DNA of 50,542 nt, taken from Candidatus Latescibacterota bacterium. GTDB lineage: Bacteria; Latescibacterota; UBA2968; UBA8231. The stretch lies in the NCBI GenBank assembly GCA_007136405.1, contig SLHA01000131.1, positions 1-50,542 on the forward strand. The letters run 5' to 3'. The notes below the pieces were generated by a model that made no database searches, was not told where the DNA came from, and was given only the letters and a program-made list of their open reading frames with translations. Made by a program: the position numbers and the translations under genes. This document shows positions 14,981 through 24,241 of this stretch, piece by piece (positions within the stretch are counted from its first letter, which is position 1; each line of letters starts with the position of its first letter).

Positions 14981-16740
14981 TCTTCATCCATCGGCTCCCA
15001 GATGGTCACGCCGATATGCTGATACGGGTGTTCCTGGGTAGTGAAATAGTACGCCGTGACCAGCTTGCCATCGGCTCTGACCACCATGCGCGGATAACCG
15101 ATATCCCAGGTGGAGCCGTCTGCGCGCAGGACCTGGGTTGCGCTCCAGGTCCTGCCCTGGTCGGTGCTCACCCGTGCCCGGATACCGGCAGGCACCGACC
15201 GGTAGCCGTAGACCACCACCAGCGAACCGTCATCGCGCCTGACCAGGGCCGGCGGGCTGCCGTTCTTTTCGCCGCGATCGGTGTCGGCCACTTTGCCCAG
15301 TGAGGTCCAGGTGACCCCGTCGTCGCGTGATTCGGCCGCCTCGATCCAGTTGCTGGACTTGCGCAGCGGTCCGTGGCTGTCTAGCGGATCCTGGCGGCGG
15401 CGCATCACCGAGACCAGGTGGTTCTCCCCCACATAGACGGTCGAGGGCATCACCGAGCGCGCCCGCAGATCGTGGGTCATCCAACCGAGGAACTCGAAAC
15501 TCCGTCCGCCGTCAGTGCTCCTGGCCGCGAAGGCGCGGTCCTGATGACCGGCATGGACCATTCCGGTCCGGGCGGACATAAATGCCAGGATTTCGTCAGC
15601 ACTCTTCACAATATAGTCAGTGCGGGAAGTGAGCGACTCCGGATCGAATCCGAGGCCGTTGATGCGACAAGGTCCCATCCAGCTGGCACCCTTGTCAAGC
15701 GAGTAAGCGAAAACGTTTTCATCAACTCGCATGGCAAAGCCGGGATGGGTAAAGTCCAGCGCCGGACAGTCCCGGGGCTCAGCGTCGTCCAGACTGAGGG
15801 TGAAGGGCTCGATGGTCCAGTTATAACCCCCGTCCAGGCTGCGCGCCAGCACGTCACCCTGGGGCAGGTCTCTGCGGATGGCATGGCTCGTACCCGGCGC
15901 GGAATTGTAGTAGCCTTGCCGGAAACCGACCAGGATCTCGTCGCTCCAGGCCCACATGCCGTGGTTGGCCGGCCAGCCGGCAAACCGCCCCGCCTCGCGG
16001 TAGGCATACGCGTGTTCGGCTGGAACCTGGGGACGGGTCCGGGCCGCCAGTTCGAAATGCGCAGGCGTGAGCCAGTCGATCACTCCCCAGTACCAGCCCT
16101 GCTCGGCCGTGAAGCGCAGGGCTTCCCCGGCGATCACCTCCGGCTCCCGCTCCCCCCAACTCCAGGCGACGCTGAAGGAGCCCGTTGGTGCGGCGTCCTG
16201 CTGCAGGTAGACCACGTGCACCGGGTAGCGCTGCCCACGGACCATGTCCAGGGTTGCGCCGGACAGCCCCCCGCCATGGAACAGCTCGATCACCCGGCGT
16301 CCAGCCACCTCCACCATCAGCCCCTTGTTGGACCGTCCATGAAAGGCAACCGGGCCGTCGGTGGGGGCAACCAGGTAGCCAGTCCAACGTATCGACCAGT
16401 CGTTGCCGTAACCATGACTGTCAGCATACCAGGTGCGCTCGAGTTCGTCGAGGGTTACCGGATCCGCGATGCGTGTCAGGTTCGGGCTTCGGTACCAGGC
16501 ACCTGCCAGGCCGGACAGCAGATTGCCAGGCTCCCGGTCGCTGGCGACCGGCCAGAGCAGCTCTTTCTGGTCCGGGGTTAGGGTAATAGTACCCGAGCAG
16601 ACGGAGGCCGCCGGACGCATTGACGCTTCCGGCCGGTACGCTGGAGTCGTGGCACAAGCACCGAGTAAAAGCACGACGAGCAGCCAGCTGCCGGTAAAGG
16701 GGTCTGCACGGCCCTGGGATCGACAGAAAGAGTCTGACAT
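14974..16740 (-). CDS. PA14-sialidase-like secreted lipoprotein
   Basis: The 588-residue protein begins with a lipoprotein signal (LLVVLLLGAC, Cys29) and is therefore the only clearly exported glycan enzyme of this island. Residues 60-210 form a PA14-type domain (LAGAWYRSPNL ... WTGYLVAPTDGPVAFHGRSNKG), usually a carbohydrate-binding module. The rest is an Asp-box propeller with at least five boxes: SLDGGYNW, SLDKGASW, STDGGRSF, SRDDGVTW and STDQGRTW. The domain order suggests that it docks on a polymer and trims it at the cell surface. GGAGGTG before ATG 16740 is a strong ribosome site. True sialidase activity is not established by these motifs. Confidence 0.75.
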   Translation of the reverse strand: MSDSFCRSQGRADPFTGSWLLVVLLLGACATTPAYRPEASMRPAASVCSGTITLTPDQKELLWPVASDREPGNLLSGLAGAWYRSPNLTRIADPVTLDELERTWYADSHGYGNDWSIRWTGYLVAPTDGPVAFHGRSNKGLMVEVAGRRVIELFHGGGLSGATLDMVRGQRYPVHVVYLQQDAAPTGSFSVAWSWGEREPEVIAGEALRFTAEQGWYWGVIDWLTPAHFELAARTRPQVPAEHAYAYREAGRFAGWPANHGMWAWSDEILVGFRQGYYNSAPGTSHAIRRDLPQGDVLARSLDGGYNWTIEPFTLSLDDAEPRDCPALDFTHPGFAMRVDENVFAYSLDKGASWMGPCRINGLGFDPESLTSRTDYIVKSADEILAFMSARTGMVHAGHQDRAFAARSTDGGRSFEFLGWMTHDLRARSVMPSTVYVGENHLVSVMRRRQDPLDSHGPLRKSSNWIEAAESRDDGVTWTSLGKVADTDRGEKNGSPPALVRRDDGSLVVVYGYRSVPAGIRARVSTDQGRTWSATQVLRADGSTWDIGYPRMVVRADGKLVTAYYFTTQEHPYQHIGVTIWEPMDEEP

Positions 16741-17023
16741 ATAACACCTCCGGGTTCATTTCGTAGCTGTCTGCCTCGTCGTACTGCCTGCGTCACTCGG
16801 CGTATGTCGCTCTTCTCAGATGTTCGAGACAGGCCGTCTTGCGTTGCCGCCGTCTGCCAGCACCAGGGCGCACCCGCCCAGCAGATGCGCCATGTACGGC
16901 ACCGACGAACTTTTTCGCAGATCGGCGCCGTGCCATCGCACGGCGTAACGCAGGGCTTCCAGAAACCGCCCGGTTGCCAGTTCGGGCGGGCGGCCCGAAA
17001 TGTACCGGCAGGTGGGGTTCGAT

Positions 17024-17770
17024 CTACTGAGAGGCGCGGCTGCAGCCGCGTGCTCCAGTCTCGCAGGCGGCGACGAATTCGGCGGATGTGGAGGTGTAGC
17101 CGATGATATGCTCGAAGTTCCGGAACATGATCTTGCGCAGCCAGCCGCCTTCCGGCAGGCTCTCATCCACGGTGTCCGGGTATTCGGCCGAATGGGTGCA
17201 GTCGCGCAGGAGCACGACGCGGTAATTATGCTCAACGGCGCCGGCCAGCGTTTGGTACAGGCAGGCGCGTTGGCTGAAGCCGACGGCAATCAGCGTCTGG
17301 ATACGGTAACAGCGCAAATGGTAGTCGACATGCGTTGCGTGGAATCCAGACCACTCCTGTTTGGGGAAATCCGGCTCATGGGCCAGCGGCTGTATCGACA
17401 CGGAGTAGTTGGGCTGATGCGGAGTACGCGCCGGGTGCGGGCGTTGAGCCGCGGCGGCATCTCCCCAGCGCGTGCCGTGCAGCTCCCGCTTGATGCTTCC
17501 CGGCTCGTCGGTCAGGGAGAAGTCGTTGTGGATGAACAGTACGTGCAGACCCGAATGGCGCGCCGCTTTCAGGGCCGGCGCGATGCCGGCCTCGACCCAT
17601 GGATTACCGGGTCCGCAGTCACTGTCGACCACCATGAAAGCGGTGCTGTTGCGCTGGAGCTCGAGATCGGCGTACCGGTATCCGTCCGCCTGCATCTGGC
17701 CCTGGTAATAACCGCTGCCGCTCCACCAGCGCACCGGCAGTTGAATGACGGCGTCACTGTGAGTCGTCAT
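17024..17770 (-). CDS. Isochorismatase-family cysteine hydrolase
   Basis: The 248-residue protein starts at ATG 17770 (GGGGAG upstream); a longer frame adds an arginine-rich tail and is rejected. It has the family layout: FMVVDSDCG with the catalytic Asp, LHVLFIHNDF, and IAVGFSQRACLYQTLAGAVEHNYRVVLL (shown here as a region) with the nucleophile Cys in RACLYQT, followed by RDCTHS. The family includes isochorismatases, nicotinamidases, N-carbamoylsarcosine and other amidohydrolases. This version is longer than nicotinamidases and closer to uncharacterised cysteine hydrolases found with carbohydrate genes. A strongly structured sequence lies upstream (17834-17897) and may be part of its leader. 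Confidence 0.7.
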   Translation of the reverse strand: MTTHSDAVIQLPVRWWSGSGYYQGQMQADGYRYADLELQRNSTAFMVVDSDCGPGNPWVEAGIAPALKAARHSGLHVLFIHNDFSLTDEPGSIKRELHGTRWGDAAAAQRPHPARTPHQPNYSVSIQPLAHEPDFPKQEWSGFHATHVDYHLRCYRIQTLIAVGFSQRACLYQTLAGAVEHNYRVVLLRDCTHSAEYPDTVDESLPEGGWLRKIMFRNFEHIIGYTSTSAEFVAACETGARGCSRASQ

Positions 17771-17833
17771 GGTGAATCGCTCCCCGAAGTTGACCGCATG
17801 ATGGCCAGGCTGGTCTGCTGAACCGACGGTTGC

Positions 17834-17897
17834 GACGTCATGAGACGTCCGGTCTGGCCGGTTGTGCCGTTCTGGCGCAAACCGGCCTGTCAAGACC
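17834..17897 (-). ncRNA. Composite stem-loop upstream of the cysteine hydrolase
   Basis: GGCCGGTT (17856-17863) pairs perfectly with AACCGGCC (17880-17887). Inside, GTGCC pairs with GGCGC around a 5-nt loop, and outside GGTCT pairs with AGACC across a 5-nt bulge. A second hairpin, GACGTC-ATGA-GACGTC, follows at 17834-17849. On the transcribed strand this lies 64-127 nt before the start codon at 17770. It could be a regulatory leader or the end of the upstream transcript. No known class is recognised. Confidence 0.4.
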
Positions 17898-18163
17898 AGA
17901 CGCCCCCCCCTGTCCATCACCCGCGTTAGCTCCCCGGAACAGCCAGGGCAGATAGAAGCGGTTCAGGGGGCCGTCGGCATTGCATCCCTCGTACAGCATT
18001 TCTATGATGCCTGCACTGGATGTGCCCGGGATCCCGCGATCACGAAAGAGTAGGCATCGGGCCTCGCGAACCCCAGCCGGCCCACCGGCCAGATGCGGCC
18101 GCCGTCAGGATGCGGGCGGGCTGGCGCCTTGTCCGGGCGTCACCCGCCGCCGGTCAGGGCCCG

Positions 18164-18180
18164 TGGCCTGTAGGAGGCCA
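18164..18180 (-). terminator. Hairpin after the cysteine-rich gene
   Basis: TGGCCT-GTAGG-AGGCCA, perfect 6-bp stem, begins 17 bp past the stop codon at 18198 on the minus strand. No T-run follows. Confidence 0.35.
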
Positions 18181-18197
18181 GTGCCGCTGCCGCGGCC

Positions 18198-18509
18198 TCA
18201 AGCGTCGCGTAGATCGGCGATGGCCTCTTCTACGCCCTGGACTTCGGCGCGCAGTTCCTCCAGGTATTTTTCCAGTTGCGCGATACGCTCCGCCCGGTTG
18301 ATGAACCGCCGTTGGAAACCTTCAGCGCCATGGTGCCCGCAGCAGCATCCGCCGCGGTGACAGGCGCACTCGCACTGAACGTGACAGCTACATGAACAAC
18401 CGCACTGGCAGCCACACGCACAGCGCTCCTGATCGCAGCAACAACCGCTGTCAGGTGGACGATTTTCACTGCAACCACACCTTCCTTGATGCTTCGCGTG
18501 GGAACTCAT
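18198..18509 (-). CDS. Cysteine-rich metallothionein-like protein with C-terminal coiled coil
   Basis: ATG 18509 has an excellent AAGGAGGT 7 nt upstream, which fixes the start; a frame opening at 18746 is untranslated leader. Of 103 residues, 18 are Cys, all between 11 and 57, with seven alternating C-x-C steps at 30-42 and two CCC triplets (23-25, 55-57), plus several His. This resembles a metallothionein-type metal sponge. Residues 65-103 (FINRAERIAQLEKYLEELRAE and onward) form a charged amphipathic helix likely to dimerise. Small proteins with a Cys/Gly-rich head and such a helix are often found in anaerobes with NifX-like and Fe-S ATPase genes, but I cannot name a family. It is divergent from the aldo/keto reductase. 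Confidence 0.75.
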   Translation of the reverse strand: MSSHAKHQGRCGCSENRPPDSGCCCDQERCACGCQCGCSCSCHVQCECACHRGGCCCGHHGAEGFQRRFINRAERIAQLEKYLEELRAEVQGVEEAIADLRDA

Positions 18510-18763
18510 CGTAATGACCTCCTTGCTGGAATGCCCCGTCGATCCGAACGATCGCGGTCCGCCTGTAGTGGCGGTACTGGAGAGTATAGGCCAGACGCGG
18601 GCGTCGTCAAAGGCTGATCGAAGGCTGGTTGTCTCCCCAACACTTTCCGTCAACGGGGGGGTGACATTGCCCGAATCCGCGCCTTGACGCTTTTTCTTCG
18701 GGACGTGTTTGTCGTCGGGCAACGTAATCCGTTGCCACCCGTTCACGAACAGGAGTAGGACTC

Positions 18764-19732
18764 ATGGAACGCGTCACCCTTGGAGAAAGCGGCTTTCAGG
18801 TATCTCCGGTAGCCTTCGGCACCTGGCAGCTCAGCCCCCGGTTCTGGGGCAAGCAGTCCAGAGAAGATGCCATTGCGGCGATGCAGCTGGCTTATGACCG
18901 GGGCATCAATTTCTTCGATACCGCCGAAGCGTACGGCGATGGCGAAGCAGAAAAGGTACTTGGCGAAGGCATCAGGGACCTTCCCAGGCAGGATCTGGTC
19001 ATCGTCACCAAGGTCTTCAACCATTTCAACCCGGATGGATCCCGCTATCCGGACCTGTCACCAGGACATATCGCCGCCCGGTGCGATCTGTCCCTTGGCC
19101 GGCTCGGCCTGGAAACCATCGACCTCTATCTGCTGCATATGTACGATCCGTTGACCCCCCTGGCGGACATTGCCGGCGCTCTGGAAAGATTGCGCGAGCA
19201 GGGGAAAATCCGCGCCTACGGAGTCAGCAACCACAATGCGGAACAGTGTCGGGCTCAACGTCGCTTCGGCCAGTATGCGGTGGTTCAGCCGCCCTACAGC
19301 CTGATCGATCCCGCCGGTGAGACGGATCTGCTGCCCTATTGTCAAGCAGAAAACCTTGGGGTGATGATCTATTCGCCCATGCACAAGGGGCTGCTCACGG
19401 GCAAATACACCGGCACGGAGAGCTTCGACGACTTTCGCGGCAATCATCCGGATTTCCACGGGGAACGGTTCAGGGACCTTTGCGCCAGGGTCCAGAGCCT
19501 GAAGCCCATGGCTGACGGGTATGGTCTCACCATCTACCAGCTGGTGCTGACTGCCACCCTGATGCATCCGGCCATCCACGCGGCCATCTGCGGCATCAAG
19601 ACCCCGGACCAGATCGCCGAGGCCGCCGGCGTCCTGGGCAAAACCTTGTCCCGGGAAGACTATTTTGCCGTGCGCAATGCTGTGGGACCCGGCAGTTCCA
19701 AGGTGGCCGACACCAGGGGCTCGCGGAAATAG
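18764..19732 (+). CDS. Aldo/keto reductase
   Basis: The 322-residue protein is an NAD(P)H-dependent AKR. It starts MERVTLGESGFQVSPVAFGT, and the catalytic tetrad is visible as Asp52 and Tyr57 (FDTAEAYGDG), Lys83 (VIVTKVFNH) and His125 (LYLLHMYDP). The GVSNH and LGVMIYSPMHKGLLTGKY segments are typical of this group. AGGAG stands before ATG 18764. Close relatives reduce sugar aldehydes or carry out dehydrogenation of sugars such as fucose or quinovose; the neighbouring permease and polysaccharide lyase favour a sugar substrate. The protein is cytoplasmic. Confidence 0.85.
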   Translation: MERVTLGESGFQVSPVAFGTWQLSPRFWGKQSREDAIAAMQLAYDRGINFFDTAEAYGDGEAEKVLGEGIRDLPRQDLVIVTKVFNHFNPDGSRYPDLSPGHIAARCDLSLGRLGLETIDLYLLHMYDPLTPLADIAGALERLREQGKIRAYGVSNHNAEQCRAQRRFGQYAVVQPPYSLIDPAGETDLLPYCQAENLGVMIYSPMHKGLLTGKYTGTESFDDFRGNHPDFHGERFRDLCARVQSLKPMADGYGLTIYQLVLTATLMHPAIHAAICGIKTPDQIAEAAGVLGKTLSREDYFAVRNAVGPGSSKVADTRGSRK

Positions 19733-19901
19733 CGACGTTCCCGGTTCGCGCCGCACCGAGGCCGGACACGCAACGCCTGAAGCAGCCGGAACCCATCGGC
19801 ACTGTTGTTGCACACGCCAGTCCCGGTTTGCATTCGGAGGCGCCGCAACCGTGCGGCACTCCCACAGCAGCGTTGCACTCACCCGTTGACAGGAAAACAG
19901 G

Positions 19902-20813
19902 ATGCTGTTCACCATCCTGTACAGCATCATACTGCCGGTGTTCGTCCTGGTCGGATTAGGGTTCGGGTTGGACCGGCGTCTGCGTTTCGACATGCGGACG
20001 CTGGCTGATCTCAATTTCTACATTTTCGTTCCAGCTCTGGTCTTCGTCCACCTGGTACAGACCGAACTCCCCATGGCCACCCTGCTGGCTGTCGGCGGGT
20101 TCTGCGTGGCGCATGGGGCGATCATGTACGTGACAGGCAGGTTGGTGTTTGCCACCCATCCGGCATTGAGACAAAAGGAGACGGTGCTGTCGTTGGGCAC
20201 CGTATTCTACAACGCCGGCAACTACGGCATACCTCTCATCGTCCTGGCTTTCGGGCATGAGCACCTGGAAGTGATCGCAGCCGTGCTGATCGTGCAGAAC
20301 TTTCTCAGCTTCACCTTCGGTATCGGGCTGCTGGAAAGAAACCGGCGGACCGGCCGGATGCTGGTCAACCTGATCAAGGTTCCCACGATCCAGGCGATCG
20401 TTCTGGCCGTGATCGTGCGCCTGACTGCCATAGACTGGGCTGCGGTTGAGCCGCTGGCGCGCCCGGCGCGTTTCCTGGCCGATGGCCTGGTCCCGGTGGC
20501 TCTGCTGACTCTCGGAGTGCAGCTGTCGCGGGCCCGTCCGCGGGGAATCGGTGCACCGATGCTGGCGATCACCACCCTGCGGTTGCTGGTTTCTCCTCTG
20601 GTGGCTGCTGGCATGACCGTCGTCTTCGGCTTCCAGCCGCCCGTGGCCTCGGTTCTCATCGTCGCCGCCGGCCTGCCCGTGGCGGTCAACGTCGCTATAC
20701 TTGCCGGGGTATACCAGCAAGATGCGGACCTGGCCTCACAGGCGGTGTTCTGGAGCACCATGCTGAGTGCCGTGACGATTTCGGTACTGCTGCTCTGGCT
20801 CCAACCGCTGTAA
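19902..20813 (+). CDS. AEC-family permease
   Basis: The 303-residue protein has about ten hydrophobic segments in two halves. The first half contains FYIFVPALVFVHL and the conserved FYNAGNYGIPL, and the second half contains ADGLVPVALLTLGVQL and ASVLIVAAGLPVAVN. This is the auxin efflux carrier/malonate permease fold. Bacterial members export or import small carboxylates, and the substrate here is unknown. The likely start ATG 19902 has a modest ACAGG/AGGA upstream. It lies between the AKR and the heparinase gene, all on the plus strand with gaps of 170 and 102 bp, so co-transcription is possible but not shown. Confidence 0.85.
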   Translation: MLFTILYSIILPVFVLVGLGFGLDRRLRFDMRTLADLNFYIFVPALVFVHLVQTELPMATLLAVGGFCVAHGAIMYVTGRLVFATHPALRQKETVLSLGTVFYNAGNYGIPLIVLAFGHEHLEVIAAVLIVQNFLSFTFGIGLLERNRRTGRMLVNLIKVPTIQAIVLAVIVRLTAIDWAAVEPLARPARFLADGLVPVALLTLGVQLSRARPRGIGAPMLAITTLRLLVSPLVAAGMTVVFGFQPPVASVLIVAAGLPVAVNVAILAGVYQQDADLASQAVFWSTMLSAVTISVLLLWLQPL

Positions 20814-20915
20814 CCTGCCTGCCGCTGTGGCGCATCGGGCTCGTACGCGACGGCACAGTGCGCCTTGCGGCATAAGACGCAAGGCAATATGGATCGCCAA
20901 GACCAAGGAGCTGGC

Positions 20916-23900
20916 ATGGAACAGGTATATAACCGCACTCTGTCGAACCGCCTGAGATTCACCGGATGCGGACAGGATGTCGTTCTGGAGCCATGGAACT
21001 ACCACGAGGACTTCGAATCGCGCACTCTGGGTGCATGGGCGTCCTACCCGCTCTGGCAGGATACCGCCTACGATCCGAACTTCCGCGTCGACCGCATCGT
21101 TGCTGATGACCCGAACCTTTCCGTGGTACAGAAAGTCACGCCGTATACGCCTGTGGACAACTACGCCGGAGCGCAGAAACGCTTCGACCTGTTCCTGGTA
21201 CCCGGATCGGAGATCAAACTCCGGTATTTCCTCAAGACCAACCAGCCGGTGGAATTTGTCAAAATCCGCCTGGCCGCGGGACCGGACGGCACCCTGGACT
21301 ACACCATCCCACAGACGCCGCTGAACCGATGGGAGTGGCTCAGCGTGACGTTCGATGATATCGTCCGCCACAATCCGTCGCTGACGGGTCATGAACGAAT
21401 CAAGCTCAATGCCCTGGCTCTGCTGGCCAAGCTTCCCAAAGCGGATCCGGCCATGCCGTTCTACCTGGGACTGGACGACGTGACGATCAGGGCTCGGCGG
21501 CCCATGGAGTTCCAGTTCATCGAGCCTGCCATGCACAGGCTCTCCGAATGGAAGCCGTTCATACCGGACCGGCCCTATGGCCAGGGTGATACGTTCACCT
21601 TGTCAGGCAGATGGCCGCTCGAGGCCGACCGCGTCGAGCTGTCGCTGGCCGGTTTCGCCGATCCGGAGACCGTACTGCAAAGCATCGATATGCAGCATGA
21701 CACGCAGGATCGTTGGTACGTCGAGCCGTTCCGGCTCACCCTGGAGCCGGGACTGTACCTCAACACGCTACGGGCGTACAACGCCGACCGGGTGCTGGCC
21801 GAAACCCGGTTCACGCTGCACATCGCTCCCGCGGACCTGGCTGGCCGGCATCCGCGCCTGTGGTTTGACGCGCGGCAACAGGAGGAGATCGCCGCGCGTC
21901 TACGCAGCGACAAGGGACAAAAGGTCCACCGCGACATCGCCGCACGGGCCGAAGCCGAACGCGACAAGCTTCCGGTCGACAACCTGGTCGACGATCTGGA
22001 CCAGTATCCCGACGAGGACTGGCTGGCCACCTGGGCGGAATGGGGAACGCACTTGTATCCCAGCGGAGAGGCGGTGTACTGGAATGCTCTGGCTTATACC
22101 TTTCACGACGACCGGACTGCCGGAGAATACGCCAAAGACCTGCTGGTGAAACTGGCGGGCTTCAAGGACTGGACCCATCCCTGGCTGACGAAACGCGGCA
22201 TGTTTTCCGAGCACCGCAAAGGTTCATGGTCGCACCGCATCGCCCTCGCCTACGATCTGACCTACGACCTGATGACTGCGGACGAAAGCCGGTGCATACG
22301 CGCGGCAATACTGAAACACGCCGTGCAAGGCGCCCATATCACCTATGTCCGCGACGACAACGTCACCTCCAACACCTCCAACTGGGTAGCCCATATCGCC
22401 GGCGGATCGCTCATGCTGCAGGCGGCGATCTTCGCCGACGGGCCGGAGTCGGAATGCCTGGAGCCGAACTTCACCGGAGCCGCGATGAAGCTGTACGACA
22501 TGCTCCTGCGAACCGGCGATGCGGATGGCGCCTGGGGCGAGGGTCTCGGATACCACAATTACACCATGCGCACGGTGTCCCAGAGCCTGCCTGCGTTGGA
22601 CAATGTTTTCAACATCGACCTGGCGGCACCGTTGCACGGTCTGTATCGCGAGTACCTGTGGGCCGGACCGATTGCGGCGAAGCGTTACTTCTTCTTTGGC
22701 GACACCGGCGGCAATCTCATTCCGGCCCATCCCTGGGTGTGGTTACTGCATAAAACCGGGGATCCGCTTCTTGGTTGGATGTATAACTACCTTCTCCATG
22801 GCGACGAGCAGACATCAACGGCAGCGGCACTGCAACAGGTCCGCGCCACAACCACGTCGTACCAGGATTTCTACGAGGCGCTCTACCCTATCGAAGACGC
22901 ACCGCTGCAAGATCCGTTCGACCAGGAGCCCACCAGACTGTTCCGCGGAGTCGGCACGACCGTGTTCAAGAGCGGCTGGAAACCGGCAGACTTCATCTTC
23001 GTGATGCGCACCGGACCGTTCTACAATCACCAGCACCTGGACCAGGGGTCTTTCTGGGTGTCGTTCAACCGGAACGTTTTCATCGAGGAGCGCCAGGGCA
23101 GCACGTATTACGACGACCCGCTCTACCAACCCTGGTACACCCAGCCTGTCGGCCATTCGACCATCCTCATCGATGGCAATCACCAGAGTCAGCGCGTGGG
23201 CGATCTGCCAGGCTTTGCGCCCGGGTTCGAGGACCACGCGCAGGTCACGCATTTCCTGGACGGCACGGCGGCGGCATTCGTCTCGGGCGACATCGGCAGA
23301 CTCTACTGGGGTAAGGTCGAATCGTTGCAGCGCAACGTACTGTATCTGAAACCGGACACCGTTCTCATGCTGGATACGGTCGTGCCCGCCGGCGTGGATG
23401 CTGACGTAACGCTGCTCTATCAGACCCCGCGCCTGGAAAACATCGTCGCCAATCCGGATCGTTCGACCATCACCCGGGACGGCAACATCCTGCATATCGA
23501 GCACCTGTATCCGCAACCCGTCAGCGTAGCAGCGGTCGAGACACCGCATTACCTCAACACGCTGAGGAAACAGAGACCCCTGATTCGAGCGGGCATGCTG
23601 ACAGTGACCGCAAGAACCACCGGCACACCCCTGGTCATGGCCAACCTGTTGACCGGCACCGCCGGCGAGGTACCCCAGTATACCATCCGGCCCGGTGACG
23701 GGTACGTGACCGGAACCGTCGGCGGGACCCCGTTCGCGTTCGCGACGACGCCTGGCAGGAAGTACTCGGTCGATGGCCTGGAGACCGACGCGTTGGCGCT
23801 GGCCGGAGGCGGCAGTACGGTTTTTGCGGCCCTGTGCACCACACTCTCGCGGGACGACGGGCTGGGGCTGACCGCGTCGGAACCGCTGACCTGCCAGATC

Positions 23901-24077
23901 GCGGTAGATGATATTCGCTACTATCACCAACGTGCGTCCGAAGTGCGAATCCGCGTCCCCCGTCCACCGGAAGCGATTACGGTAAACGGGCACCGGACGG
24001 ATGCGTTTGCCTATGACGAACAGAGCCGGTCCATCCGGCTGATCCTGCCCGCGGGCGAAGGCCGGATCCGGTTGTAG
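20916..24077 (+). CDS. Large heparinase II/III-family polysaccharide lyase
   Basis: ATG 20916 has AAGGAG 6 nt upstream; earlier in-frame ATGs (20865, 20889) lack one. The 1053-residue protein has a non-catalytic N-terminal beta-sandwich region (about 1-310, two jelly-roll-like parts). An alpha/alpha-toroid follows (about 310-640, with DNVTSNTSNWVAHIAGGSLM and EGLGYHNYTMRT), then the heparinase II/III beta-sheet domain from about 680, including FYNHQHLDQGSFWVSFNRN. The conserved His and Tyr of YHNYT and NHQH are likely catalytic or metal residues. Such enzymes cleave uronate-containing glycans (heparin, alginate or related) by beta-elimination. No signal peptide is seen, which is unusual for a polymer lyase and suggests oligosaccharide substrates in the cytoplasm. 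Confidence 0.85.
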   Translation: MEQVYNRTLSNRLRFTGCGQDVVLEPWNYHEDFESRTLGAWASYPLWQDTAYDPNFRVDRIVADDPNLSVVQKVTPYTPVDNYAGAQKRFDLFLVPGSEIKLRYFLKTNQPVEFVKIRLAAGPDGTLDYTIPQTPLNRWEWLSVTFDDIVRHNPSLTGHERIKLNALALLAKLPKADPAMPFYLGLDDVTIRARRPMEFQFIEPAMHRLSEWKPFIPDRPYGQGDTFTLSGRWPLEADRVELSLAGFADPETVLQSIDMQHDTQDRWYVEPFRLTLEPGLYLNTLRAYNADRVLAETRFTLHIAPADLAGRHPRLWFDARQQEEIAARLRSDKGQKVHRDIAARAEAERDKLPVDNLVDDLDQYPDEDWLATWAEWGTHLYPSGEAVYWNALAYTFHDDRTAGEYAKDLLVKLAGFKDWTHPWLTKRGMFSEHRKGSWSHRIALAYDLTYDLMTADESRCIRAAILKHAVQGAHITYVRDDNVTSNTSNWVAHIAGGSLMLQAAIFADGPESECLEPNFTGAAMKLYDMLLRTGDADGAWGEGLGYHNYTMRTVSQSLPALDNVFNIDLAAPLHGLYREYLWAGPIAAKRYFFFGDTGGNLIPAHPWVWLLHKTGDPLLGWMYNYLLHGDEQTSTAAALQQVRATTTSYQDFYEALYPIEDAPLQDPFDQEPTRLFRGVGTTVFKSGWKPADFIFVMRTGPFYNHQHLDQGSFWVSFNRNVFIEERQGSTYYDDPLYQPWYTQPVGHSTILIDGNHQSQRVGDLPGFAPGFEDHAQVTHFLDGTAAAFVSGDIGRLYWGKVESLQRNVLYLKPDTVLMLDTVVPAGVDADVTLLYQTPRLENIVANPDRSTITRDGNILHIEHLYPQPVSVAAVETPHYLNTLRKQRPLIRAGMLTVTARTTGTPLVMANLLTGTAGEVPQYTIRPGDGYVTGTVGGTPFAFATTPGRKYSVDGLETDALALAGGGSTVFAALCTTLSRDDGLGLTASEPLTCQIAVDDIRYYHQRASEVRIRVPRPPEAITVNGHRTDAFAYDEQSRSIRLILPAGEGRIRL

Positions 24078-24241
24078 CTTGTCAAGGCTTCGGGAGGATG
24101 AGTTGTCACACCTTGACGAACGCGCCGGTTGCAGGATATTTTTGCAGGATGGACCGGTGATCCGCGGGTCGGCTTGTCGCGGAAGAGAGCGCCGCCATGA
24201 TCGGAACACCGCATATATGCGGGAGTCACGCGGGAGGCGGG

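Larger units (their letters stand above)
17771..18197. other. Intergenic region with structured DNA, 427 bp
   Basis: No gene seen. It contains a composite stem-loop at 17851-17897, a GACGTC-ATGA-GACGTC hairpin at 17834-17849, and TGGCCT-GTAGG-AGGCCA at 18164-18180, 17 bp past the stop of the cysteine-rich gene. An eight-C run lies at about 17903-17910. Confidence 0.5.

Noticed and set aside
22815..24209. 464-codon minus-strand open frame
   Set aside because: Complement of the heparinase-type gene; arginine-rich and featureless.
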